Source: Thysanoteuthis rhombus
Lineage: Eukaryota; Mollusca; Cephalopoda; Oegopsida; Thysanoteuthidae
NCBI GenBank assembly: GCA_963457665.1
Contig: OY735202.1
Coordinates: forward strand, 50,091,781 to 50,155,780
Length of the DNA: 64,000 bases
Reading direction: 5' to 3'
In this document: positions 11,923-23,084 of the stretch, piece by piece
How positions within the stretch are numbered: the first letter of the stretch is position 1
How the letters are laid out: the number at the start of each line of letters is the position of its first letter
Position numbers and translations under genes: made by a program
The notes under the pieces: generated by a model
Seen by the model: the letters and a program-made list of their open reading frames with translations, nothing else
Databases searched by the model: none
What the model was told of the DNA's origin: nothing

Positions 11923-11928
11923 AATAAA
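11923..11928 (+). promoter_or_regulatory. Candidate poly(A) signal of MAN2B1
   Basis: AATAAA about 400 bp after the stop codon, followed within 40 bp by T-rich and GT-rich sequence ('tttggggttttaatttttgtgg') suited to a downstream element. It is the first canonical hexamer after the stop in a clean context, though earlier ATTAAA-like variants could also be used. Confidence 0.55.
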
Positions 11929-11929
11929 A

Positions 11930-12860
11930 TGGATTTTATTGACAAAATTTGGGGTTTTAATTTTTGTGGTTATTCTTTTGCATGTTTTGTATTGAACCCA
12001 TACGAAATCTATTTTCTGAAATGAGTTTACTCCCTTAATCCCTTACTTGCTCAATTTTTTCAACCAAACATTTTTTTTTTTTTGTTCTATAAGCTAAGAG
12101 TATGAAATATAAGAATCGTGAAAATTTTGTTTGTTATTTTTCTTCATTCAGTTTCTCGACTTAAAAAAATAAAGCCACCCCTGGATTAAACAAGATACAT
12201 TTACAATATATATTTATTTATAAAGCTAAAAACCCTCATTAACAAGGAAGGAGATTTTTTTCCACTTTATAACAGCCATAAAAACTCCACGTTTAGCTTA
12301 GAAACCACTAAGATTATAGCCATACATACACAGTTATATCATTTAGTGGGGTTGAATTCAGATGAGAAGCTCTGGTTCTTGCCACTAATCTTATGATATT
12401 GCTACCAAAAGGCCTAAGTATTTTACGATATGCTCGTTCTTGCCCTATAAAGTAACAGGACGCGCAATTATTTTTGATTCAGTCTAAAATCAAAAGCTAT
12501 CCTATAAATGAATCATTTCATGATCATCTTAAAAGAATAAAATATGAAAAAAAACACATGTACTCCATTGAGGTGTTAATGTTAAAAAATGTCTTGTTAA
12601 AAAATTCCTCCAGAAGGTCTCACAAAACTTGAAAACATGTATGCCTTTTGAGGCATATTTTGAGGCCCCTGCATATTGCAAGGCCTCAAGAGGTTACAAA
12701 TTCAGCTTTTGCCAAAATCTGACACAGGATGCATCCATGCTTAGAATAATCAACTATAATGCAAGAGAACTAAGTATTGAAATGAAGTCCAACTTGATTA
12801 TGTATAATGTGTTACTTAAATTATATTACATCATCGATTTGCTCGTTTACCTCATTCAAC
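11930..12860. other. Intergenic, no recognisable feature
   Basis: AT-rich sequence after the presumed end of MAN2B1. I see no coding similarity. The phrase 'tatcatttagtgg.gttgaattgagatgag' occurs at about 11889 and again at 12335, a diverged local duplication. Confidence 0.45.
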
Positions 12861-12861
12861 A

Positions 12862-13560
12862 AAGTTGAATAAGTACTGAAGAATTTCAATTAAATTTTGT
12901 GCAAGGATAGGAAATAGGGTAAGAAAGAGGTTGTAACAATCAAGGTCGGATCCAGGATGTTTTCTGACCAAGAGATGTTTTTTTTTCTTCAATTACATTT
13001 ATATATATATGCTTATGACTGTCCACATGATATCTCAAAAAGTTCTCTATGAATTTCAATGAAATTGACTGAAGGCATGGGAAATAGTCAAGGTCAGAAC
13101 TGAGTAAATTTTGAAGCCAAAAATTTCCCAATGAATTTCTATGATATTTTGTTGAAGGGTCAACAACAGGCTATGGAAGAGCTTTTAATTTTTGAGTGGA
13201 TCCATGCTCAATTATCTCCCCTATGTTACAGTTATACATCAAAATCACATAATATTGCCGATTTTTTTCCTATCTGCATTATATCACTAAAAGTTCTCAA
13301 TGAATTTTCATGACATTTTATGAAAGGGTGAAAGATAGACAATAGAAGAACTAATTGAATTTTGGATCCATCCACAATTATCTCTACTATGTCGTTGTTG
13401 GATGTACAAACCAAAAAATATCATGTTTGTCTTCATGCTACGTCCAGAAGTTCCAAATGAATTCAAATGATATTTTGTCAAAGGGTAGACAATTGACGAT
13501 GGAAGAACTGATTAAATCTTGGGACAGATCCATGCAAAATCACTTCTCCTGACAAAGTCT
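12862..13560 (+). repeat. Tandem array of ~168 bp units, plus orientation
   Basis: Units begin near 12862, 13030, 13120, 13290 and 13448. They share 'aaaagttctcaatgaatttc', then 'attttgt.aaagggt', 'gaagaactgatt' and 'gatccatgcacaattatctc'. The spacing in the regular part is about 160-170 bp. Related units lie at 19310-19450 and 56676-57130. Confidence 0.75.
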
Positions 13561-13854
13561 TTGGCAAAAGTATGCACTCTCTGAGTGCTTTCTAGCTTTT
13601 TGTTGTTTTTTTGATAGTTGAAATATTTTTTTCCTTTTTGAATACTCTTCAATGAAAATTCCCTCAGTCGAATATATCTTTTGTAAGGCTTTACCAATCC
13701 AAGGGCTAATGTTTGCCACAATCATTTTCTCAAGTGATTTCAGAAATCTTTGACCTAAAGTATTGGAAAGATTGCGACAAACAATCATAAAATTTATGCT
13801 GTTGCAGACAGAAATAGATTTGATGCAAAGGAGGAGACCGTGAAATGATTCCTG

Positions 13855-15440
13855 GATCCATCTTTAATTGTAATCAGTTCTTCCTTAGCCCATGGCCTAC
13901 TCTGCGACAGATTTTCATTGGAATTCATCAAGAATATCTAGAGATATTGGGTGGTGTAAAAATATAGCTACAATGCAAGAGAGGAAAAAATTCCTGATCC
14001 ACCCCAAAAATTCAAGGAATTCTCTCATAGTTTATTGTCCACCTTTCAACGAAATCTTATTGAAATTCATTGAGAACATTCAGATATATTGTATGGATGA
14101 ACTAAGAGATATACAAGACTGAATGGAAATGAAAATGAAATAAATAAGAGCAAAAGAAAAAGAGTATCTTACTGTGACCAGGATTTGAACTTTGCTTACT
14201 AAGGCCATAAACATGGAGCCCTAACCGTTTGACAGTCATGGCTAACAGTTAATAATTTCTAAAGACCAGAAAATTTGGAATCCATTGAGAACTTTTGAAG
14301 ATATTGAGTGGTGTGAATATATACCTACAAAATGGGCGGGGGGGGGAATATTCCTGTATCCATTCCAAAATCCAATCATTTCTTCTGAAGGCCGTTGCCA
14401 AACTTTCCACAAAGTTTTACTGAAATCCATTGAGAACTTTTGGAGATACTGTGTAGTGTGGACATATACCTATGATACTGAGGAGGTAGGTAGGCATGGT
14501 TCCACACCTAAAATTTAATCCCTTTTTTCATATCTCATTGCCCACTTTCCACAAAATTTCATAGAAATTCATTGAGAACTTTAGGAGATATTGTGTAGGC
14601 AAATAGAAAGACGTGGATGAATACATATACCTCTCTCAACTTTTTTGGCAAATGCAAATAAAAAAAGCAAAAAAAAGATTAACCAAAGTCAAGCTCTGAC
14701 CAGGATTCAAACCATGGTTATCACAGCCACTATACGGGTCCTGACCTGTAGGTGGTCATGGCTAACTATCACTGGGAAATGTATTGGCTTTATTTTGTTT
14801 CTAAAAATCTGAAAATTTTGAATTCAATTCGAATTTTTGTCGAATCTGCGTTGTATGGATATATAGGTGCATTGCAGGGGAGAAAAAGAATTCTGGATCC
14901 ACTCCAAAACATAATCACTCTAGTACAAAATTTAATCGAAATTCATTGAGATTTTTTGGAGATACCGTCTGGACTGGACACAGGTAAATGAATACACAAG
15001 CATCATCTGAATTTGTTGCCAGAGGTGACACAATCTTTTCCGAGATACTCAAGAAATGAAATGATCCTTGCTTATACGAATGTAAAATAATGTTATTTGT
15101 ATGCTATGTTGAGTTACCATATATTATATCAATATAATCAAGATTACCAAAAATGACTCCAGAGTCAAGCGCTGACCAAGATTCGAATCATGGTTATCAT
15201 AGCTATTACCTGGGGTCCTAATCTCTTGATGGTCATGACTAACTGTCACTATGAAATATATTTGCTTTATTTCATTTCTAAAGACCAGAATATTTCAAAT
15301 TCATTTGGAATTTTTGCAGAATCTGCGTTGTTTGGATATATAGCTATGTTGCAAAGGAGGAAAAAATTCTGGATCCTCTCAAAATGCATTACAAATGGGA
15401 TTGGACAGAGTCACGTCACTTATTTTTAATCAAAATGAAT
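13855..15440 (-). repeat. Array of the same ~168 bp units, inverted, interleaved with tRNA-like segments
   Basis: The units 'gaaattcattgagaactttt' plus 'ggagatattgtgtgg' are the reverse complement of those in the plus array. Family heads (reverse complement of CTGCCAACAAAGTT) lie near 14640 and 15010. Three tRNA-like segments near 14160, 14700 and 15175 divide the array into composite units of about 470-540 bp. Confidence 0.7.
14690..14795 (-). repeat. tRNA-derived SINE segment (best of three)
   Basis: On the minus strand the sequence GGTTTGAATCCTGGTCAGAG resembles a pol III B box followed by a short tail. The upstream TAGCCATGACCACC stretch sits where the A box would be. Sister segments lie at about 14160-14260 and 15160-15260, and a diverged one near 32250-32300. 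No intact tRNA gene is implied. Confidence 0.5.
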
Positions 15441-15523
15441 CTCCAAAACATATTATCAACTGGTCAAAACCATATGCTTCTATCTCTAATAGTTTCTGGA
15501 ATATGGTGTAGTATGTGTGTGCT

Positions 15524-16200
15524 ATTTATTTACTCTCCCACCAGAGCAAAATGTGACACAAGGTCGGGGCTTTACGTGGGGAAAATAGGTTCTGAGTAAC
15601 CAAAGCAACCGCTGTCACGAAAGCACCAGGATGAGCCCAACCTGTTCTGTTAAGTGCAATGGAACAATGCTGCCCCAGGACACTGTATCCCCCACAGTTG
15701 GGCCAGTAATAGAAAGGGAACCCAAAGGTTCCCAACGCGCATAGCAATGCGTAGCCTCAGTAAAATCTCATTGGCTAACGCATTGCACCAGTTACACTTG
15801 GTCTTTGACACATCTCCTGACCATTTGGGAGGCAAGTGTCAGTACTGGCCCTTTGAGCTCTGCCAGGGAACAGATACTACACTTTGATGATGCCGAAAAG
15901 GCTAAAAAGAGTGGGGTGCTATTTATTTACCCTCCCACTGGAGCAAAATGTGACTCAAGGTTTACATGGGGCTTTACATGGGGAAAATAGAGGACACCCT
16001 TGAAAAATAGCTCCAGCCGGTGCGGCTTTGGTTTGCTAAGCAACCAAAGCAACCGCTGCCACATTCCGTTAAGTGCAATCTTCTGAATGAAGAGGGCCAG
16101 CCAGTCTTGAAAATCGGCATTCAAAATCTGGATTTCTATCAGGGCTTGAACACTAACCAAATGCACAATTATCTCCCCTACGAAGCTGGCCATATTCATC
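15524..16200. repeat. GC-richer duplicated segment, unit about 400 bp
   Basis: The block 'tatttactctcccaccagag', then 'caaaatgtgac', 'ggggctttac' and 'tggggaaaata' occurs at 15524 and again at 15920. It is followed in both by 'aaccaaagcaaccgctg' (15598 and 16041) and 'gttaagtgcaat'. Reading frames on both strands here are uninterrupted for 60-100 codons because of base composition, but they match nothing I know. Confidence 0.6.
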
Positions 16201-16308
16201 ATTACAAGCTTATAGTTGTTTAATCCCAACCTTTTTCAGTCCATGCATTCATACAACGGTGTAAACTTTTTTGTTATGGTAATCATAAAAGCCTGTATTT
16301 GTGTTATA

Positions 16309-16720
16309 TTAGAAACTGTCAAACAAAACTGTCACCAAAACTGTCAACATAGTTTCCTTCAGTTTTCAAGTTGATCTAGCTGGCTAGCTGGCTATGTATG
16401 TATGTATGTATACAAGCTACACCAACAAAGCAAGAGGGCTGAAAATTCAAACATTCATTCTTAATTACGTCGAGAAAAAATGCTTTTTTTGTTTTTTCAA
16501 ATCCCCCAACTCTAAAAGAGGTTTTCAGTGAGGGTTCAATCTGAAAGTTAATGCTAAACTGGTCCTTTAGTTTATGTCTGTCAACACACAAATGTTTGTT
16601 AGCATTCACGCTTGTTTTTTGAAAATTCAGACTTTTTCAGTGAACATTAGTCGACGAAAGGTGAGAAAAGTAATGGTATGCAGTTAAAAGACTTGAATTG
16701 AGTGACTAACCAGACCTTTT
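16309..16720 (+). repeat. Short interspersed element, copy 5
   Basis: Begins ATTAGAAACTGTCAAACAAA. The 3' half is internally deleted between 'gagaaaagtaatgg' and the terminal GAGTGACTAACCAGACC. Confidence 0.8.
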
Positions 16721-16784
16721 TTTGTATTTTGTTTTTTTATCATATTAATCACACACCCCCACAACAGACCGATTTTATCACTGT

Positions 16785-17139
16785 TGCTGGGTTCAAGATG
16801 TTCATGTGTTCTGACATTTATACATATCTATCCATTCAGACTTCATCCAGCCCTAACTGCTCATAATAGAAACTTGGAATTTTGCACACACACTCCTCTC
16901 AATGAGTAAGGAAAAATGTCAGTTTCTGAAAATTCCTCTCTAGAATTGGATTCTAGTAGGAGGTTCAATATGCAACGTAAGTTTATGCTAAAGTGGTCAT
17001 AAGTTTGTGCCTGCTTGTTTTTGTTGAAATTCAGACCTTTTTTAGTGATCACTGCCCAACAAAAAGTGAGAGAAATAACTTATTCATAGATCATCCCTTT
17101 TTTCAACTTTTTTATTGATCATCCCTAACACAGCATATA
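16785..17139 (+). repeat. Short interspersed element, copy 6 (variant 5' end)
   Basis: It shares the 3' half of the family ('ttcaatatgcaacgtaagtt', 'tgcccaacaaaaagtgagag', 'ttgatcatcccta'). The 5' part is a different module, 'ttgctgggttcaag' through 'tagaaacttggaattttgca', which recurs at about 41020-41150. The terminal GTGACTAACC box is missing. Confidence 0.65.
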
Positions 17140-17798
17140 TGGGTGGTTGGGATTCATAACTTACCTTGGAATGCTTCTTTTTTTTTTTCTATTTGCGTGT
17201 TGGCATAAGTTTTTCATTACATCTTGACATGTACTCAAACTGTATAATCTCGGATTAGTGTCTGTGTTTCAATATGCAACTACAGCTGAGTTAACCAATC
17301 ATAGCCAAGTAGCTGAACACCCATAATCCTCTCGTAAAAAAAGTAATTTTTTTTTTTAGATTTACAAAGTGGTTCAAGCATGCTTGTCTATCATTTTCAT
17401 GGCTTGGCATTGCATAGTTTTTGCTTCTCATTCAGCAATCAGAAAGTCTATGCCACATGCATTATTATTATGGCTTGATAAGGTGACCAACCAAGTCTAC
17501 ATGGGAGATGCAGGCTTTTCTATTGCAGTTGCAGGAGAAGGTCTGGTCATCAGAGGGAGCACTTGCTTTATAGCACTGCCTTCTTTCTTTTGCTTTTGCT
17601 CTGTATCACCATGATTCCAGTCAGCTACCTCTTTTGTCAACTGGCAGGGGTTGATGCTTTACATGTACATGATAGAGATTTTGGAGATTTTGGAGGCCAC
17701 TTGGGTACAGGTTCTGTGAGGCTCCCAGTAGTATTTTCAAAAGGAGAAAAATCAAATTATCTTTCTATTTTTACAAGCCATAATTCATATCATAAAGT
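17140..17798. other. Intergenic, no supported gene
   Basis: Two overlapping open frames (17369-17614 and 17563-17805) are present, but they lack similarity I recognise, splice context or a plausible start. Otherwise featureless. Confidence 0.4.
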
Positions 17799-17802
17799 AT
17801 GT

Positions 17803-18202
17803 TGATAAAGGTAAAGAGAAAAAACTCAAGGGAAAGCAGGTGTTACATATCAAAAAGTTTTATCATCACATGGGCATGTTTCGATGCGTTTTGATGGGTG
17901 CCAGCCATATTTTCAGAGAAAAACTTGCAGCAGTGCAGAGAACATTTTGCTGTTTACATGTTTGAGGTTGAGGAAAGAAACCTCAACCATAAAGATGTAA
18001 ACAGCAAAATGTTCTCTGCACTGCTGCAAGTTTTTCTCTGAACATACGGCTGGCACCTGTCAAAATGCATCAAAACATGCCCACTTGATAATGAAAATTT
18101 TTGAGAAGTAACACCTGCTTTCTCTCAAGTTTTTTGTCTTCACCTTCCAATTGCTGCTTTCATCAACATTTTGTTGGATCACTTCACATCCTCAATACGA
18201 AC
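17803..18202. mobile_element. Foldback (palindromic) element, MITE-like
   Basis: Two inverted arms of about 160 bp meet near 17975 at 'ggttgaggaaagaaacctca'. The inner ~80 bp are almost perfect: 'gtttacat', 'cagcaaaatgttctctgcac', 'tgctgcaagtttttctctga' and their complements. The outer ends 'gataaaggtaaagag' and 'cttcacctt...tcatcaac' are more diverged. The 14 bp sequence ATCATAAAGTATGT flanks it at 17789-17802 and 18203-18216 and may be a target-site duplication. There is no coding capacity. Confidence 0.75.
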
Positions 18203-18216
18203 ATCATAAAGTATGT

Positions 18217-19200
18217 ATGATGTCACAAACCATGATATATATGTATAGACTACAGTGGTTTTTTTTTGGTCTGAGTATGTTTACATCAAATATATATATG
18301 ATATATTATTTGAACCCTGTTTTAAAGAGATGATTTAGAGTACTTATATTTTCATTCAGAATTTCCAAATGAAATAACTTTTCACTTAATTTTTGGAGCC
18401 CCCAAACTCCTAAAGCCGGTACCTTTCCAGCATTGGTCAGACATAAAATTTTCTAACAAGTATACAGGTTTATCATTTCAGTTATTTTGTTCATATTTAA
18501 TGTAGCATTGAAAATCTTCATCTTTGCAACATGTATAACATAGTACAACATCTCAAAGAATAACATGGTATAACATACTATAGTATAACACAGTAAGAGT
18601 GATGGAACCAATCTGAAACTTTTGCTGGGTATGTGCAGATTTCCATCACTCACGTTTGAACAAATGGTTGAAGATGTGGAAATAAAATACATCAGTGTTC
18701 TTGCCAGAACATTACAAATGTAGCATTACAGAAATTCTATCGAAAGGAAGACAAAGATTATTATTACATGCTGAAGATTGGAGCATGGTCAAAATAAAGA
18801 TATATAGTTGCAATACTGGTATGTTGGGGGAATTCAAGAAAGTCATCTAGAACAGAGACCACCCAGGAAGTCAAGTTATAGTTATGTAATAATTAAAGAT
18901 TACAGTAGAGAAGAAACTAACTATATATTTTCATCTCTCCATATCTTCCATGCATCCTCTCTCATTGAATTTGGTCAAGTAGCTTAATATAAGAGAATAA
19001 AAAGCAAAAGGAAAAGTGATAGGTAGTCATTATTCCTCGATTATCAAAAGATCAGATAATGATGGATAAAACCATAATCACCTTCATAAAAGTCAAGAAC
19101 CGAAGCAGAGCATGAGATAAAATGTGAGATATTACTCAATCTAATGTTAGATCAAGCTATATCTGATCAGGTCCCTTGACTTCAGGATTGCCTACAGTGA
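18217..19200. other. Intergenic, no recognisable feature
   Basis: AT-rich. A short run of 'ataacatagtacaacat'-like motifs at 18530-18600 is mildly repetitive. Nothing else was identified. Confidence 0.4.
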
Positions 19201-19204
19201 CTTG

Positions 19205-19450
19205 CCAAAAGAGTTGGTTGCTACCTCTGCCAACAAAGTTGGATAGAGCCTATGAATTCAACCATTTTTGTCTGTGTGTCAGTCTGTTGGTTTGTTTGTC
19301 CAAACAGTATCTCCTAAAGTTCTCAAAGAATTTCATTGGCATTTTGTGAAAGGGTCAACTATAGCCTTAAGAAGAATTGATTAAATTTTGAGGCACATCC
19401 AGGATTTCTTTTGCAATTTTGTTAACATTACAACTTGGGACACATTTTTA
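19205..19450 (+). repeat. Head plus one unit of the ~168 bp unit family
   Basis: Contains 'tgctacctctgccaacaaag', then 'gtctgtgtgtcagtctgttg', then one unit ('aaagttctcaaagaatttca', 'attttgtgaaagggtcaact', 'tgattaaattttgaggcaca'). This copy shows the order of head and unit most clearly. Confidence 0.65.
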
Positions 19451-19764
19451 ACTTTTCAGGTATAATAACACAGTGAAGTTACTCAGTCTAAGGGAAATAA
19501 TTCAATTGTTGAAATGAATCAAGGTTCAAAGAAATGTCTCAGGATTTCAAGCATAGAGTATTATCTGTTGGTCATATTGGGTATGGGAAGCGGATATCAA
19601 AACTGTGGAAGTAGCTAGACAGACGGCCTAAACAAAAATATTCAAAAAATATATCGCTGGAAATTATAGTTCACTGTGACAAGCAACTTATGGATTAATT
19701 GTAAAAATATGCAATGGGCTACATACTTATTAATTTGATATTTAATTTCATTAATTTAGCATGT

Positions 19765-19905
19765 AATATTTATCACCATATTTGTTCGAATATAATGTGA
19801 TCTTGAATACAATGTGACCCCCACTTTTTGTAGCAAAAAATCAGTAATATATTTTATCCTCTTACCGCTGAAAATTTGAAAATATAAGAAACACAAAAAC
19901 TAAAA
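19765..19905. repeat. Probable small interspersed repeat
   Basis: 'ttcgaatataatgtgatctt' followed by 'atacaatgtgacccccactt' has the look of a widespread invertebrate MITE/SINE phrase. Only one copy is present here, so the call is tentative. The rest of 19450-20800 shows nothing. Confidence 0.35.
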
Positions 19906-20789
19906 ATTAAAAAAAAAAATACTAAAACTGACATGGTTCCTGCTTTTGCACAGTAATTCTTTTGAATTTACCCAGAGATTGAAGTTAACATAATACGGTA
20001 AAAATGTTTTTCGTGATTTCTGACAAGTTTTATGCTTTTATTTGTTCAAAAACCCTGTCCATCAGATGATTCTAAAACATCAGATAGTAACTTTAAAAAT
20101 TATAGTTGTAGGTGATCAAAATTCAATCAATGAACAAAATTGTGGGTAGTTTTATTAATATTTTCATTTATATTCACATGATCCCCTGATCATAAAAGAT
20201 GAAAGTTATTTTCTCTTCCTATTTATATGCAAAGAAAGAAAATTAATTTTCCTCTTTATATTCTGAGAAACATACCGATGAGTTATCAGTAGGATGTTAA
20301 TGAGAAAAAAGGAAATGTAAAATATTATCTAGAATATTCTGACTAATATCCTCATTTTTGTGGTTTCTATCACAACATTCCAGATGAGTTGTTTGTTTTT
20401 TCTAAGATGCATCCATTAACCTCTGGGCACTTTTGAGTAATTATTTAAAAAGTGATTTTGCCACCACTTCCCAAAATAAAAATGCCAAGCAAAACTCAAG
20501 GAATACGAGATGCAACATACATCTAAAGGCTGAAGAATACAAAGCCTCTCTCAAATGTATCCAGAAATGTTCAATGGATTGAAAACCAGTTGCACTGTTG
20601 CTGCAACTTGACAACACATCAGAGGGGACCTTACATGTTTCAACAGAAACTCTCATAGGGTTACTCAGTCAGCAATTAAATGCCCTTGAGTGAGTTTGAA
20701 TGTTGCATTCACAATAACCAAGCAAGTAGTTTCATCATATCACATGCAGAATTTTTTGGCAAAGCATCTTATCACTTAGGTCTGTCAGT

Positions 20790-21003
20790 CTTCCCAGTCT
20801 AGGTTTCAGAAGATCATCTCAAGGCAGACTGTAAAGAGTTTGAGTGAGCTAGTAGCACCTTGTCTTACCCCTTTTTGAACCTGCAGGTCTTTGTGTAGTT
20901 TGATGGGGGAGCTGCCATGACATTTGTTGCAATATTCTGAGATATACGGGATCTACACTTTGTAGATTGATAGTATCCATGACCTTCTCGAAGTCGATAT
21001 AGG
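20790..21003 (-). mobile_element. RTE-like LINE, reverse transcriptase palm fragment
   Basis: On the minus strand this encodes the palm region before the catalytic YADD. The segment 'tcgacttcgagaaggtcatg' gives the DFEKV (DYEKAFD-like) motif. Then comes a GVRQGATSSLKLFTVCLE-like motif from 'ggggtaagacaaggtgctac'. It abuts a plus-strand 3' end of the same family at about 21005. Confidence 0.7.
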
Positions 21004-21004
21004 A

Positions 21005-21490
21005 TGGTAAGCTTTTGATTGAGCAAGTTCAACCTTCAAGAACAAGAAAATCCCATTAGTCTTAAGAGGAATGGTATATAATAAATACCTCCTCTTGATA
21101 GTTACCTATAGAGCTGAAACATGGAACCTAACCAAGAGACTGACCCTCAAACTGAGAACCATGCAACAATAGAATCATGCTCAACATCACATGGAGAGAT
21201 CACAAGACAGCACAATGTATTAGGCAAAAAGCAGGAGTCTGATATATCAAAGAAACCATTAAAAAACTCAAATGGCAATGGGCTGGTCATGTTGCAAGAA
21301 TGATAGACAACCGCTGGACATCGTGATTCACATGCAAAACCATGGCTGGTAGAATATAAGATGGCCAAATGAACTAAACAAGTTCAGAAAGTATGGGCTC
21401 TGCTACACCAATGATGGAGAGGTCTGGTAAATTTGGGGGAGAGTCTATTTCCAACAACGGACTCGGAAAGGCTGATGATGATGAACAAGA
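21005..21490 (+). mobile_element. RTE-like LINE 3' end, diverged
   Basis: Matches the C-terminal ORF and 3' end seen intact at 44901-45245: 'gctgaaacatggaacctaac', 'atggagagatcacaagacag', 'aaatggcaatgggctggtca', ending 'gatgatgatgaacaag'. The frame is broken by small indels. The orientation is opposite to the RT fragment just to its left. Confidence 0.75.
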
Positions 21491-21774
21491 CAGCTGCTGG
21501 TGACATTTTAGAGTGTTTTAAAAAGTGGAAAAAGGTACACTTAGAAAAGTACATGAGGTTTTTAAGAGGCATTAGGCATTATTAGCCAATTTTTTTTTTT
21601 CTGCTGGTATCAAATGGCTGGATTTTTTTGGATAGACTCCATACATTAGCCAAAATGTAGTGATAAAAACAATAATGATGTGGATAATAGAATAATTCAT
21701 ACAATAAGAAAATATATTCTGAGGTATTTCAAATCTAATTTTTTAAATCATAGCTTCATTGATGATGATGTAAA

Positions 21775-22110
21775 ACAATGAATCACTTAGCACTAATGCA
21801 TTTGGGAAAGGCATGAATCCATTTTCCATGCTCTCTGTCCCATTGACATCTTGATAGTCTTGTCTTTGTGGCATGTCATCATGGTTGGAGTTGATGAAAG
21901 TGGTTGAGTAACAGTTATCAGCACAGAAAACAAAATCAGTGAACCATTTTAAAAGTTTCAGCTAAGGCTGTTCATATGCACTCGGTACTACTGCCCTTTG
22001 GGAAAGCAAGACTCCATTTTTCCCTGTGCTCTGTCTAATCGCCAGGTATCTTGATTAAGAATGTCTCATCACTGGCAAGCTATGATTGTTGACTGAGAAG
22101 AGAGTGAATA
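21775..22110. repeat. Two tandem copies of the 'tttgggaaaggcatgaatcc' repeat
   Basis: Units at about 21790 and 21980 share 'tttgggaaagc.tgaatcca', 'tctgtcc.at' and 'atcttgat', about 190 bp apart. Same family as 9795-9990 and 50590-50700. Confidence 0.5.
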
Positions 22111-22405
22111 ATTGATCATCCAAGCATAGCACTCTTCAATGATGGAGATGGGTCTAAAGCATTAGGTTTGCAGTTAGGATTTGTTTTGGGAACAAGGTAT
22201 GCAGTAATATCTCCAATAATAAACTCTGGAGATACAAAAAACCTGGAAATTGAGATGTATTTATATTCTGTACACATGCATATACCGCTATTCCCATCCT
22301 GTTACTTAAGGTAGTGCTATCTATAAAAAGCTGTTACACCCACAGTCAACCTCAACAAGGGCCTCTCAGTCAATAGGTACGCACATATACAGATATATGA
22401 ATAAA

Positions 22406-22409
<4 letters not shown>

Positions 22410-22455
<46 letters not shown>
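22410..22455. repeat. (TG)n microsatellite
   Basis: Twenty-three perfect TG units. Confidence 0.97.
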
Positions 22456-22456
<1 letters not shown>

Positions 22457-22670
22457 TAGTAGACATGCTCAGCAACTCACTATCACAAAAGCGACTCAGA
22501 CAAGAGTAATTCTATTTAACATTGTTCCTACCTGTCCACCTGTTGTTCAAGTAGGACTTTTTTATTATGTATCTATCATGGGACAAGGTCCTCAGTACCA
22601 TGCTTATATTTGCAGAAACCACTCACAGACATGCTCTCCTGCTTTCTTATTAAGAATAGATATTAGAAAC

Positions 22671-23084
22671 CGTCAACAAATCTGTCACCAAAACTGCCTA
22701 CATAGGATGCTTCAGTTTTGAAGATGGTCTAGCTGGGTGGGTGGCTGACTATATATTTATGTACATATCATGCTCACAGGCTGCACCAATGGAGCTTCAG
22801 GACTTGAGAATTTAGACATTTACTCCTAATCATGACTTGAAATTTTTTGATGCTTTTTTTTTTTTAAAATACCTTTTAAATAGCTGGCTATATATGTAAG
22901 TATATATCATGCTTATAGACTGTACCAATGGAGCTGGAGGGCTGGAAATTTAAATATGAGAAGAAACTTATTCATTGTTCACTCTTTTTTTTCAATTTTT
23001 CAATTGATTACCCCCAATATGGCTAGCTGCCAAGAGACACTGGTTACAAGATGGGTTTTATTGGGTGACAAACCAGACCTGTCT
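22671..23084 (+). repeat. Short interspersed element, copy 7, with internal duplication
   Basis: Begins TATTAGAAACCGTCAACAAA and ends GGTGACAAACCAGACCTGTC. The segment 'ctggctatatatgtaagtat', then 'ctgtaccaatggagctgg', duplicates the preceding 'gactatatatttatgtacat' and 'gctgcaccaatggagctt'. The segment is present twice, about 150 bp apart. Confidence 0.8.

Noticed and set aside
12862-15440. CRISPR-like or other regularly interspaced array
   Set aside because: The units are ~168 bp, diverged and continuous with no short identical repeats or unique spacers, and the genome is clearly eukaryotic.
15526-16229. Open frames on both strands of 60-100 codons
   Set aside because: Stop-poor only because the duplicated segment is GC-richer; no family match and no codon-level signal.
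17369-17805. Two overlapping open frames of about 80 codons
   Set aside because: No recognisable similarity, no splice signals, and a composition typical of random frames.
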